From Pontibacter sp. SGAir0037 (GTDB taxonomy: Bacteria; Bacteroidota; Bacteroidia; Cytophagales; Hymenobacteraceae), in contig NZ_CP028092.1 of the NCBI RefSeq assembly GCF_005491705.1, positions 2,914,001 to 2,978,000 of the forward strand: a stretch of DNA of 64,000 nucleotides. The letters run 5' to 3'. The notes beneath the pieces are model-generated. The model was not told the origin of the DNA and did not search any database. It saw only the letters and a list, made by a program, of their open reading frames with translations. Below are positions 36,042 through 46,000 of the stretch, in pieces (the first letter of the stretch is position 1; each line of letters opens with the position of its first letter). The position numbers and the translations under genes are program-made.

Positions 36042-37904
36042 TTAGCGCTTCGTATTTACCAGCGCCGGATTGTACAGTTTGGTATGCACCTGCTTCAGCT
36101 TCTCTGCCGGCACCTTGATTACCTTTCTGTCGTAGGTCATCAGGCCGTTTGTTTCTATCTCTACATCTGTTGTCTGGGTATAAACAGCGGCCGACAGTCC
36201 TCTCTTTACCAGGTCTTCCAGTTTTGTCATGAAAGCTTCGTAGCGCGTAAACAATTCATCCGCATTTTTAAAGCTCTGATAGCCCCAGTTGTTTTTTTGC
36301 TGCCAGGTATGTCCTTCCAGCGGCAGGCCCAGCCCGCCAAATTCTCCCAGCACGATCACTTGTTTCGCTCCAAACAGATCGGCTCGAGGCATAGCAGGAT
36401 CCGGGTAGTTGTGCAGATCGATGATATGGCCTACCGGATGAAAATTACCACCGCTGGCGCTGTTCACCAAGCGGCTAGGATCTTTTTCCATTGTCCAGTT
36501 GGTAATTTCAGCCGTCTTAAACTGCCCCCAGGCTTCGTTAAAAGGCACCCATACCACAATGCTCGGGAAATTATATAGATCGTCCATTATCTCTGTCCAT
36601 TCCGTACGGAAAATCTTGTCTGATTCGGCAGAACGCTGCATATCCTGCCCCGGCCCCTCAATGCCCGGATGATTTCCCCATCTGGCTCCCAGATCGCCAC
36701 TTGGCATATCCTGCCAAACCAGCATGCCCATTTTATCACAATGGTTGTACCAGCGGGCAGGCTCTACTTTAACGTGCTTCCGGATCATGTTAAAGCCCAT
36801 TTCCTTTGTCTTTTCAATATCAAACAGCAAAGCTTCTTCGGTTGGAGCTGTATACAAACCATCGGGCCACCAGCCCTGATCGAGCGGACCATACTGAAAA
36901 ACAAATTTATTGTTGAGCAACATGCGCTGTGTGCCGTTGGCATCCGGTTCCATGCTGATTTTGCGCATAGCGAAATAGCTTTTCACTTCGTCAACCACTT
37001 TACCATTTCTCACTACTGCAACCTGCAGATCATACAGAAAAGGATTCTCCGGCGACCAAAGCTTTGGGTTCTGGACCTGTAGCACCGCTGCACTGTTACC
37101 GGCTATTTCCTGCTCTGCAATTTTTCTTTTACCATCCCAGGCAGTAACACGCAGTTTATCGTTCGCCTGCAGGTTTTGCACCTGGGCCGTAACAGCTATA
37201 TGCTGCTTATCGATGTCGGGCGTATGGCGTGTGGCCGTGATATAAGTTTGGGGCACCGCCTCAAGCCATACCGTCTGCCAGATACCTGTTACGGGTGTGT
37301 ACCAGATACTTTCCGGCTTCTTCACCTGCTTACCGCGGGGTTGCGGTCCGTCATCGCTGGGGTCCCAGACGCTTACCGCGATTTCCTGCTGGTTACCGTT
37401 TTTCAGGAGAGAGGTTATATCAAAATAAAATGGATCGTAGCCGCCCTGATGGCTGCCAGCTTTCTGCCCGTTCACATAAACATCGCACTGCCAGTCTACT
37501 GCCCCAAAATGAAGCAGCACCCTTTGCTTACGTAAACTGGCTGGCACACTCATGCTGCGCTTGTACCACAACACGCTATCCTTGCCAACTGTCTTTCCCA
37601 CTCCCGATAAAGCAGATTCTACCGCAAAGGGCACCAGGATTTGCCCGTTAAATGAAGCCGGCATGTTGGTCTGCTGTGCTTTAGGTACGATAGCATAATC
37701 CCAGAGACCATTCAGGTTCTGCCAGTTTTTGCGCACCAGTTGTGGGCGTGGGTACTCTGGCAGCGGATTGGCCGGATTTACTTTTTCGGCCCAGGGCGAT
37801 GTAATTCTGCCCTGCACAGGACGCCAGTTGGGACTTTGAGCCACAACGGTGCCTGCCTGTATCAGGATAAAGAGCAGCGTAAAAAGACAAGAAGTTTTTT
37901 TCAT
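36042..37904 (-). CDS. Glycoside hydrolase family 2 protein
   Basis: 620 residues with a signal peptide (MKKTSCLFTLLFILIQAGTVVAQ). Domains: N-terminal jelly-roll sugar-binding (NLNGLWDYAIVPKA... HFGAVDWQCDVYVNGQKAG), immunoglobulin-like middle and TIM barrel. Acid/base Glu lies in VPFNEAWG and nucleophile Glu in VLGEFGGLG, the standard GH2 pair. Shorter than LacZ-type enzymes (~1000). Possible activities are beta-galactosidase or a related exo-glycosidase (beta-arabinosidase, for example); the sequence does not decide. It is exported and sits in the middle of the polysaccharide locus. Confidence 0.92.
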   Translation of the reverse strand: MKKTSCLFTLLFILIQAGTVVAQSPNWRPVQGRITSPWAEKVNPANPLPEYPRPQLVRKNWQNLNGLWDYAIVPKAQQTNMPASFNGQILVPFAVESALSGVGKTVGKDSVLWYKRSMSVPASLRKQRVLLHFGAVDWQCDVYVNGQKAGSHQGGYDPFYFDITSLLKNGNQQEIAVSVWDPSDDGPQPRGKQVKKPESIWYTPVTGIWQTVWLEAVPQTYITATRHTPDIDKQHIAVTAQVQNLQANDKLRVTAWDGKRKIAEQEIAGNSAAVLQVQNPKLWSPENPFLYDLQVAVVRNGKVVDEVKSYFAMRKISMEPDANGTQRMLLNNKFVFQYGPLDQGWWPDGLYTAPTEEALLFDIEKTKEMGFNMIRKHVKVEPARWYNHCDKMGMLVWQDMPSGDLGARWGNHPGIEGPGQDMQRSAESDKIFRTEWTEIMDDLYNFPSIVVWVPFNEAWGQFKTAEITNWTMEKDPSRLVNSASGGNFHPVGHIIDLHNYPDPAMPRADLFGAKQVIVLGEFGGLGLPLEGHTWQQKNNWGYQSFKNADELFTRYEAFMTKLEDLVKRGLSAAVYTQTTDVEIETNGLMTYDRKVIKVPAEKLKQVHTKLYNPALVNTKR

Positions 37905-37962
37905 GATAATTTGCTATGCTATGACAAGTAAATTCTAACTATACCACCTAGGGAAGATGACA

Positions 37963-39126
37963 TTAATTAACTTCCAGATCGTTTTTGGAAGGTAATTTAG
38001 GAAAAGGGGCGTGTGGTTCAGTCTGGTACCAATAAACCACCGAACTAATATCTGACTTTTGTGGCAGGTAACGGTGTTCACTTCTCCAGCCCAGGTCCTG
38101 TATTGTTATCCGGAGATCTTTATTAAAACGTACCGGGTCCATTATATGCCAACGGTACATGCCAAAACGCTGCTGCGATTCGTAAAGTCCGTCCGGTCTT
38201 ATTACTTGGTGCAGCCCGGCATAGGCCGTTGAATATTCTTCATACTGCCTTGTCTTTTTATTTTCAAAATTATAGGAGCCCAGGAAATAATCTTCTGTAC
38301 CGGTACCGTTTATAGTGGGAAACTTATTGTCACCGTCCATGTAAAACTTGATTTCTCCTTCGCCCCACCAGCCTTTGTTGTTTACCTGCCAGGCTATGTA
38401 GGTACCGACATAATGCCCTTTGCCTTTTATGCCGTCCACCAACGTATAGAGTGATCCCTGGGTAGGATTGTTTCTTCTGAACTGAGCATGAAAATAGGCA
38501 GCATCCTCCGGCACCTGTGTCAGCGTATAGTCGATCTGGTAAAACAGGTTCATTCTTTCGGAGCTGAGGTTTTCCATGGTAATCCGGCATTTTCTTCTGA
38601 AAGGCATTACCCAATAGCTGTTAAAGGCACTGCCGGGGTTTACCTGTACAGGCAGCGAATTTAGCGGAGCATACTCGCCCCAGCCCATTCCAAAAAAATC
38701 GCCCACCGGCACTTCCACCGACGGCTCTTTCTCATCGTCCCAGTAAAAGCGCAAAACAGAGTAGCGCCAGTTGCCTGTTGGTGTCATCCAGATATGCTGT
38801 ATGGCACCCGGACCTTCTATCTCACCCAGCGTAATGGTTTGCCCGCCCTCGATCCAGACAAAAGGATTAACTTTCCACCCCTGCCCCAGTTCCCGGGCCT
38901 GGTGCCCGTGCACGCCCTCCTTTAACGTAGCCATACCGCCTTTGCCTTTTTCACCTGTAAAATTTTCAGGACTGATAGAGCGGGTTTCTGCATTGGAGAG
39001 GCGATAGAGGTTGCCCATGTTCATTTCCAGGCCATTGAAGCTACCAGCTTTTTGGGCAAAAGAGGGTAGTACTGCCAGGCAGCAAACGATACCTGTTACT
39101 ATTACGCTTACACTGTATCTAAACAT
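37963..39126 (-). CDS. DUF2961 / GH172-family protein
   Basis: 387 residues with a signal peptide (...VLPSFAQ). The family marks are GPGAIQHIWMTPTGNWRYSVLRFYWDDEKEPSVEVPVGDFFG in pieces, the repeated aromatic stretches, and NGTGTEDYFLGSY with the conserved Glu. DUF2961 is now GH172; characterised members act on furanosides (difructose dianhydride I synthase/hydrolase, and alpha-D-arabinofuranosidases of mycobacterial arabinan degraders). Here it lies between a GH43 and a GH2 gene, which fits a furanose-rich substrate. Confidence 0.9.
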   Translation of the reverse strand: MFRYSVSVIVTGIVCCLAVLPSFAQKAGSFNGLEMNMGNLYRLSNAETRSISPENFTGEKGKGGMATLKEGVHGHQARELGQGWKVNPFVWIEGGQTITLGEIEGPGAIQHIWMTPTGNWRYSVLRFYWDDEKEPSVEVPVGDFFGMGWGEYAPLNSLPVQVNPGSAFNSYWVMPFRRKCRITMENLSSERMNLFYQIDYTLTQVPEDAAYFHAQFRRNNPTQGSLYTLVDGIKGKGHYVGTYIAWQVNNKGWWGEGEIKFYMDGDNKFPTINGTGTEDYFLGSYNFENKKTRQYEEYSTAYAGLHQVIRPDGLYESQQRFGMYRWHIMDPVRFNKDLRITIQDLGWRSEHRYLPQKSDISSVVYWYQTEPHAPFPKLPSKNDLEVN

Positions 39127-39175
39127 ATAATAAAGTATTAAACTTTGTTTCTTCAGTAGAAAAAGGATTTAGCTA

Positions 39176-40201
39176 CTACTTCTCTAGCTTAGGGTAGTAA
39201 AAACTTTTATTGCTTATCGTCAGCTGTTTTGTATTATCAGCGCTTTTTCCGGCAAACCGGGCTTTTACAATACCTGTTTGCCTGGGCCCTACTTTGGTGT
39301 CGGAGTAATGGGTATGAAATACGTAATACAACTGCCCTTTCTTATCGGTGAAAAAATCGCCGTGGCCCGTACCGTTTATACCAATAGCTGCTTTGCTAAG
39401 GATAGGACTATCTTTTTGCTTCTCCCAAGGCCCCAGCGGACTGGTGCTGGTAGCATACCCAACGGCATAGTCGGGATTGCGGAAGTCGTTGGCAGTGTAT
39501 ACCAGATAATACAGCTTACCCTGCCTGAGAATGGAAGGCCCTTCTGTAACCGGCCATTCTGCCTGCACTGTGTTTTCCCAGGGTTCCTGCGCGCTGATGC
39601 ATTCACGCAGTGTTTCCTGCTTTATGGCAGAAAAATCATCAGTCATTTCCGCCACAAAAATTCTGTTTCCATTGGTTAGCCTGACATGGTACAGGTACTT
39701 TTTCCCATCGGCATCTATAAACACAAAAGGATCAATTTGCTTTACAGGAGCTGCCAAAGGTGCTTTTTCTGCTTGTGTAAACGGGCCTAAGGGAGAGTTA
39801 CTTGTTGCGATAGCAATGTTTTCGTCGGCTGTATAAGCCATGTAGAATTTCCCGCCAGTATAAAACACCTGAGGAGCCCAAAAGCCTTTACTACCGTAGG
39901 CATCCCCTTTTTTTAACGCATAGCCCTCTTTTATACCTTTTGGCCCTTCCCATGTTTTCATATCAGAGGAGGTATATACAAAGAAGCCTTCGTTAGCCCC
40001 GCCTTCCACCGTTCCGTAGAGGTAATAGGTCCCTTCGTGATAAAATATGGTCGGATCTGCAAGAGGAATGTTCTCTGCTTGCACAGCCTTCCCTGATTTG
40101 TGCGCCTGTCCGTAACTTATCAAAGGGACTGTACCCAATGCTACGAGCAGCCAGACGGCTATGGTACTTAAGAATCCCTTACGTCCGGTAAAGTTTTTCA
40201 T
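39176..40201 (-). CDS. GH43-family glycoside hydrolase, exported
   Basis: 341 residues from ATG 40201 (MKNFTGRKGFLSTIAVWLL...SYGQ signal). The GH43 fold marks are base Asp in LADPTIFYHEGTYYLYG, GFWAPQVFYTGGKFYMAYTA, middle Asp in QIDPFVFIDADGK, acid Glu in VTEGPSILRQGKLY and NGTGHGDFF. It is more divergent from the 34814 and 40324 genes than they are from each other. An arabinofuranosidase or beta-xylosidase role fits; the linkage is unknown. Confidence 0.88.
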   Translation of the reverse strand: MKNFTGRKGFLSTIAVWLLVALGTVPLISYGQAHKSGKAVQAENIPLADPTIFYHEGTYYLYGTVEGGANEGFFVYTSSDMKTWEGPKGIKEGYALKKGDAYGSKGFWAPQVFYTGGKFYMAYTADENIAIATSNSPLGPFTQAEKAPLAAPVKQIDPFVFIDADGKKYLYHVRLTNGNRIFVAEMTDDFSAIKQETLRECISAQEPWENTVQAEWPVTEGPSILRQGKLYYLVYTANDFRNPDYAVGYATSTSPLGPWEKQKDSPILSKAAIGINGTGHGDFFTDKKGQLYYVFHTHYSDTKVGPRQTGIVKARFAGKSADNTKQLTISNKSFYYPKLEK

Positions 40202-40323
40202 GTATGATGAATGTGATGGCTTACTCTGAATACACATTAAATTAATATATTCTTAGGTATAAATACAAGCCTATACTACTAATCTGATGAATTATACCTG
40301 CCATTTAAAGTATGGAGCGGCTT

Positions 40324-41391
40324 TTACTGCACTTCACCGCTTGGCTTATCGTGTCTGATGTTAATGTTTGCTGGTTCACCGAAGTTGGGGGTTCCGTCTG
40401 CATTCCAGCTAAACTTCTGAATACGGGTATTCCTGGTGCCGCCACAGCCTTGTCCGCTTAAGGTATTGGCATGATAGATAATCCAGTCTTCCGTTCCGTC
40501 AGGAGATGTAAAGAAACCATTATGCCCAGGGCCGTAAGCACCATTTGCCGGATTTTTAGATAAAACCGGTGTAGCCTTCTTTTCCCAATCGTCTGCACTC
40601 ATAGGATTACCTCCTTCTTTTAAACGAAGCATACCCAAAGAATAGTCGTCCGTCCAGCAGCCACTGCCGGAGTAAATTAAAAAGACATCGCCTTCTTTGT
40701 TCTTCAGGATAACTGGTCCTTCATTTACCAAACCATTCATTTCCCAATTGTAAGTCGGCCTCGATATCATGACCCGCTCACTGCTAATGGTCCAGGGGTT
40801 ACTCATGGTGGCAATGTAGATTTGCTGCCTCCCCGAATTACTACCCGGATCGGTGCCCTCCCAGCCTGACCATAAAAAGTAAAGCTGGCCTTCGTGCTCC
40901 AGCACAGTTCCGTCAATGGCCCATTTATCAGAAGGATCACTTATTTTACCTTTAAACTCCCAGGTGCCTGTTGTTGGATCAGGAGAACTGTTTTCTATAA
41001 CATACATGCGATGGTTCTCATCGTTCCCGTCGTCTGCAGCAAAATAGCAGTACCACTTGCTAGCTACAAAATGAAATTCAGGAGCCCAAATATTTCTTGA
41101 GTAAGCCCCGGTAGCAGGGGGTGTCCAGATTGTTTTGCTTGATGTAGCCCGAAGTTGTGTAACAGCATTGGTTTTATAGATACCTATCCTGTTGCCCATG
41201 GTGTGGGTATAATAATAAATGCCATCTTTCTGTGCCACCCACGGATCAGGTCCGTTCGTCATAATAGGGTTCGTAAAAGTGGTATTTGTATTAAAGGCGG
41301 GATCATTCCTGGGTGCATCTTCCTTACCACAGCCGGTTAAGAAAGAAAGCTGAAAAAATAAGAAGAGGCTAATAACCATGCGGTATTTCAT
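40324..41391 (-). CDS. GH43-family hydrolase, exo-arabinofuranosidase-like, lipoprotein
   Basis: 355 residues from ATG 41391 (MKYRMVISLFLFFQLSFLTGC, lipobox LTGC). GH43 marks: base Asp in NGPDPWVAQKDGIYYY, WAPEFHFVASKWYCYFAADDG, middle Asp in KWAIDGTVLEHEG, acid Glu in LVNEGPVILKNK and SPDGTEDWIIYHA. It resembles exo-alpha-1,5-L-arabinofuranosidases and is a paralogue of 34814-35899. It is the first enzyme gene after susD, separated from it by a terminator. Confidence 0.9.
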   Translation of the reverse strand: MKYRMVISLFLFFQLSFLTGCGKEDAPRNDPAFNTNTTFTNPIMTNGPDPWVAQKDGIYYYTHTMGNRIGIYKTNAVTQLRATSSKTIWTPPATGAYSRNIWAPEFHFVASKWYCYFAADDGNDENHRMYVIENSSPDPTTGTWEFKGKISDPSDKWAIDGTVLEHEGQLYFLWSGWEGTDPGSNSGRQQIYIATMSNPWTISSERVMISRPTYNWEMNGLVNEGPVILKNKEGDVFLIYSGSGCWTDDYSLGMLRLKEGGNPMSADDWEKKATPVLSKNPANGAYGPGHNGFFTSPDGTEDWIIYHANTLSGQGCGGTRNTRIQKFSWNADGTPNFGEPANINIRHDKPSGEVQ

Positions 41392-41480
41392 GAGAGCTTG
41401 TTTTACAAAAGGTTTGGAAGTCATTTTAGTAGAGAAAGAATAATGTTATTTAACCAAAGTAGCTTATACCAACAGCAATA

Positions 41481-41522
41481 AAAAAGAGGGTGCCGACCGA
41501 TTCAGAGTACCAGCACCCTCTT
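41481..41522 (-). terminator. Terminator between susD and the hydrolase genes
   Basis: On the minus strand AAGAGGGTGC (41522-41513) pairs with GCACCCTCTT (41493-41484), followed by TTTTTTATTG. It is an intrinsic terminator, 8 bases after the susD stop. Confidence 0.9.
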
Positions 41523-41530
41523 GCAATTTC

Positions 41531-43069
41531 TTATCGCCAGCCTTCGTTTTGAATCAGGTTAGGGTTAATGTCAATTTCCTGCGTCGGAATTGGTAGTAAC
41601 TCATGCTTGCCCACTACAAAATTACTGAAAGCAGGATCTCTCTGAACTAGCTGAGGCCCCAGATCACCCCATCTTGCCAGATCATTCCAGCGATGGCCCT
41701 CTCCAGTGAGTTCTGTAACTCTTTCATGCTTTAACTGTGTTAAAAAGCTCTGCTGATTTAGTCCGGGCATGACATCTGTTAAAGGGGCCAGGCCTGCTCT
41801 TTGTCTAACTCTGTCCACATACTGGTAAGCCTGTGCAGTCTGCCCAGTCGCATTTAAAGACTCCGCGTACATCAGCAGCACATCCGCATACCGAATGTAG
41901 CGCCAGTTATTAGGTGAACTATAGCCTTCCTGGTTTTTCCAGTGGTCGTTCAGGAATTTTCGAAACCACACACGTTCATTATCGGCACCATAACGTTGTG
42001 CAAAAGATTCGCCATAAATCATTGTATTTTGAGGGCCTCTCTCATCGGTGTAGTTAAAAAGGAGCGATGCAGCTAAGCGAGGATCTCTTCCTCCACTGGT
42101 AGTTTCCTCTTCCAAAAACTCGTCTACTAACCACCTGCGCGCTTCCCCATCAGACCAACCAACACCAGGAGGGGCAAAAAACTGGGCTATGGAGGTGCCT
42201 GTGTTTAGATTATCTATGCGCGGATCTGTGTCATCATCATGGTTTTCAGCAGGATTCATCAGAAATTGCCATTCAAACACTGATTCCACATTATTCTCTG
42301 TACTTACCAAGAAATTATCCCGATAGTTAGGCATCAGATTATAGATACTCTTCCCTTCTCCTTCCACAAGCCATGCGAGTGGCGTTAAGGCTTCATTATA
42401 TTTTCGCTGCTGCATCAATGCCTTTGCTAACATGGCATAAGCAGCACCTTTTGTGGCTCGTCCCAGGTCACTGGGGTTGTCGTATCTGGCTGGCAGACTA
42501 TTAACTGCCTCTGTCAGGTCAGCTTGAATCTGCGCCCACACTTCTGCCTGAGTTGCAGTTGGAGGCACATCCTCAGGTGTCGAAGGCTCCAACATAAGCG
42601 GCACATTTCCCCACAAGGTTACCAGGTGATAATAGAAAAGTGCCCTTAAGAAATGAGCTTCCCCTATCAACCGCTGTTTCAGATTAGCATCCATATCAAT
42701 ACCGGGAACATTCGCAATAACCTGGTTAGCTCTGAAAATACCTACATAGTTGTCTCTCCAGATATCGTAGGCATTGCCGTAGTTATAGTCAGTTACCAGA
42801 AATTGATCCATGTTATTAATAATATTAGGATCGCCACTGCTACTTCTACCTTCATCGGAGCGAATAATATAGTAAAAAGGCATCCATCTGGAAATTGCGC
42901 CTCGGTGCAGTGTGCTATAGATAGCATGTACACCTTTTACCGCCTCATCCGCATTTGTCCAGTATACTTCTACCGATGCCTCGTTTGGATTTGGAATATC
43001 TAATTCTTTCTTACAGCTCATCATAACCAAACCTACAGCCATTAATGAGCAAAGTATTTTCTTTTTCAT
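41531..43069 (-). CDS. SusD/RagB-family nutrient-binding outer-membrane lipoprotein
   Basis: 512 residues with lipobox (MVMMSCKKELDIPNPN). SusD-like helical TPR framework: DEAVKGVHAIYSTLHRG, EAHFLRALFYYHLVTLWG, ATKGAAYAMLAKALMQ and the C-terminal NWRYIRYADVLLMYAESLN...RQRAGLAPL...ERVTELTGEGHRWNDLARWG and HELLPIPTQEIDINPNL. It caps the SusC channel at the cell surface and binds glycan. Stops 8 bases before a terminator; susC is 22 bases upstream. Confidence 0.95.
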   Translation of the reverse strand: MKKKILCSLMAVGLVMMSCKKELDIPNPNEASVEVYWTNADEAVKGVHAIYSTLHRGAISRWMPFYYIIRSDEGRSSSGDPNIINNMDQFLVTDYNYGNAYDIWRDNYVGIFRANQVIANVPGIDMDANLKQRLIGEAHFLRALFYYHLVTLWGNVPLMLEPSTPEDVPPTATQAEVWAQIQADLTEAVNSLPARYDNPSDLGRATKGAAYAMLAKALMQQRKYNEALTPLAWLVEGEGKSIYNLMPNYRDNFLVSTENNVESVFEWQFLMNPAENHDDDTDPRIDNLNTGTSIAQFFAPPGVGWSDGEARRWLVDEFLEEETTSGGRDPRLAASLLFNYTDERGPQNTMIYGESFAQRYGADNERVWFRKFLNDHWKNQEGYSSPNNWRYIRYADVLLMYAESLNATGQTAQAYQYVDRVRQRAGLAPLTDVMPGLNQQSFLTQLKHERVTELTGEGHRWNDLARWGDLGPQLVQRDPAFSNFVVGKHELLPIPTQEIDINPNLIQNEGWR

Positions 43070-43091
43070 ATTTACTTCTTAAGTAATTTCC

Positions 43092-46000
43092 TTAAAATTC
43101 ACCTTGAATGCCAACCGAAATGACACGGCTCGCCGGCCAGTTCCCGTTATCTAACCCTCTCTCCAGAATTCCACTTCCTACCACATCAGGGTCCAGTCCG
43201 GTATATTTGGTGATAGTAAAAAGATTCTGGCCACTCACAAACAGCCTTGAATTGGTGATACCTGCTCTTCCTAAAAGATTTGCAGGAAGGTTATACCCAA
43301 GTTCAACGTTACGAAGACGTACATAAGACCCGTTTTCCAACCAGCGATCCGTGTTGGACCGGTTGTTTAAATCTATGCCGGGATCTCCCTCTAATACACC
43401 TATTCTTGGATCTGTGGTATTGGTGTTGGTAGGAGACCATGGGCTTATATCGCGGCGGAAGTTAGTACCTGTGTAATCATCCAGTTCCCGTCTTACCCCA
43501 TTATAAATGGTGTTCCCGAACACGCCTATTAATTGCACATTCAACGTAAGCTGTTTGTAAGCGGCATTAAATTGTGCGCCTGACTGTAATGTCGGCCATG
43601 GTGAGCCGGCAAACGTTCTGTCAGCATCGTTGATAGTACCATCTCCGTTCAGGTCAATATACCTGATGTCACCTGGTTGGGCATTTGGCTGAATAATGAC
43701 ACCGTCTGCATTTCTGTAATTATTTATTTCATCATAGCTCTGGAAAAGCCCATCCGTTTTCAGCACAAACCACTCTCCTAAAGATCGACCTACCTGCGTA
43801 CGGGTATCGCCTGCTGTTATATAATCGATACCACCGGCTCTCCTGCCCACACTTTCAACTTTGTTTTTGATGGTGGTTATGTTTGCAGATACATCCCATT
43901 TAAAGTCGTTAACACTATTGCGGTAAGTAGCAGATACCTCAATGCCTGTGTTCCGGATCGAACCTGCATTTACAAACGGATCTCCGGTTAAGTTACCTAA
44001 GTATCCAGCTACAGGTAAGCGTAACAGTGCATCTTTTGATAAAGAGTTGTACAGCTCTAGAGAAAGCGAAACTCTGTTATTCAATAAACTGGCATCTAAG
44101 CCGATGTTTTTCACAACTCTTTCTTCCCACCTTAAATCCGGATTTGCCAGTGCGGCCTGGTATGCACCGAAATAAGGATTCTGGTCAGGGCCGAAAACAG
44201 CAATAGGGCTGTTGTTTATGTAAGAGGTATAATCCCACGACCCTACCGTAACGATTCCTAACTCACCGTATGAGGCATTAATTTTTAGATCTGATACCCA
44301 GGCTACATCAAAGAAGTCTTCGTTGCTAATTCGCCAGGAAGCCGCAACAGAAGGAAAGAAACCTGTTCTGTAGTTTTCCCCAAATCTTGAGTCCTGGTCT
44401 ACACGACCTGTTAAAGTTAACAGGTACTTATCGTTATAGGTATAATTTATCCTTCCTAAGTAACCGTATATCCTGTAATCAACAGGCCTGCCACCATCTG
44501 CAGAAGGATCCCCTGTAGCAGAACCTATGGTCGTAAAGTATTCGTTATTGAAAACAGACAGATTGGTACGACCAGCTGCTGTTGTCTCACGAGAGGTATG
44601 CTGCTGTGTATAACCTAAAACACCATTAATATTATGCGCACCAAGTGTTTTGTTAAAGTTAACTGTATGCTCAAATAATAAGCTTAAAAACCTGGAACGC
44701 GCCTCATTTATAGAACTCGGCCGGGGTGCCGCACTCATCTGCCAGATACCAATTTTCCGGATATTACTGTTATGGTCGAAGCTCACTTCAGCACCAGCAT
44801 TAAACTTATAGTTTAACCAGTCCAGGATTTTGACATCTGCATAGGCATTACCTACAAGTTTTGCATAGTTGTTTCTGGAAGATGCCAGGCTATTAACAGC
44901 CAAAGGATTCCAGGCATACGTTGTAGCCGCAAAAGAAGCATCAGGCACCGTACCAATTCCCCAGCCTTCAGGATTAGATTCTGTAATGTACCTGCTACCT
45001 CTAACAGGTATAACAGGCAGCATCTGAGGCATATCCAGAAAAGGATTTCCTTCTCCTGGAGATTTAGCAATTGTATTGGTGATGACCATGTTTTCACCAA
45101 ACGTAACACGCCCCTTCTGGCTGCGGGTGTTTACCCGAAGGCTTCCCCTCTCAAATGAGTTCCCGATTAAAACACCCGTGTTATTAAAGTAACTACCTGA
45201 CACTAAGTAATTACTCGTATTAGAACCACCAGAAATAGACAGGTTATAGTCTTGCATGTTCCCGGTTCTAAGCACCTCATCCTGCCAATCGGTATCCACA
45301 TTCGGATCATAAGCAGAGCCGACACTTGTGGGAGGCGTTAATCCGGAGTTTTCGTATTGAATTCGTTGCAATTCAGCAAATTCAGCGCTGTTCATCATAT
45401 CCCAGCGCTTCGGCACTTGCTGAATTCCGTATTTTGCAGAAAAGTTAACCTTTGCCGGCCCTTCTTTACCCTGCCTGGTTGTGATAATAATTACACCGTT
45501 TGCAGCTCTGGAACCATAAATAGCAGCAGCAGAGGCGTCCTTTAAAATCTGAATAGACTCTATATCGTTTTGGTTAATAGTGGTATTGGCATCTGCGATC
45601 ATACCATCAATAACATAGAGCGGATCTGTATTGGTAAAGCTGGCGGCACCCCTGATTTCAATCCGGGCCATTTGCCCTGGCGCACCACCATTTCTTACCG
45701 TAACACCCGGTGCCAAGCCCTGAATTGATTCAGCCACCGAATTAGAGGTAACCCTATTGGCTGCCTCAGGATTGATAACAGAAACCGCACCCGTTAAATC
45801 ACTTTTTCTTACGGTCTGGTAACCGATCACCACTACCTCATCCAGCACCTGGTTATCCGGTGCTAACTGTACATTTATGGTGGTTCTGTTTCCAATCTGC
45901 ACCTCCTGTGTTACATACCCCACAAATGAAAACGCTAACACGCCATTTTCCTGCCCATCAGGCACTGCTAAGGTATAATTACCTTCGGCATTGGTAGTGC

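Noticed and set aside
34814-41391. Recent tandem duplication of the two arabinofuranosidase-like GH43 genes
   Set aside because: They are clear paralogues but far diverged in sequence and separated by three other enzyme genes, so the duplication is old.
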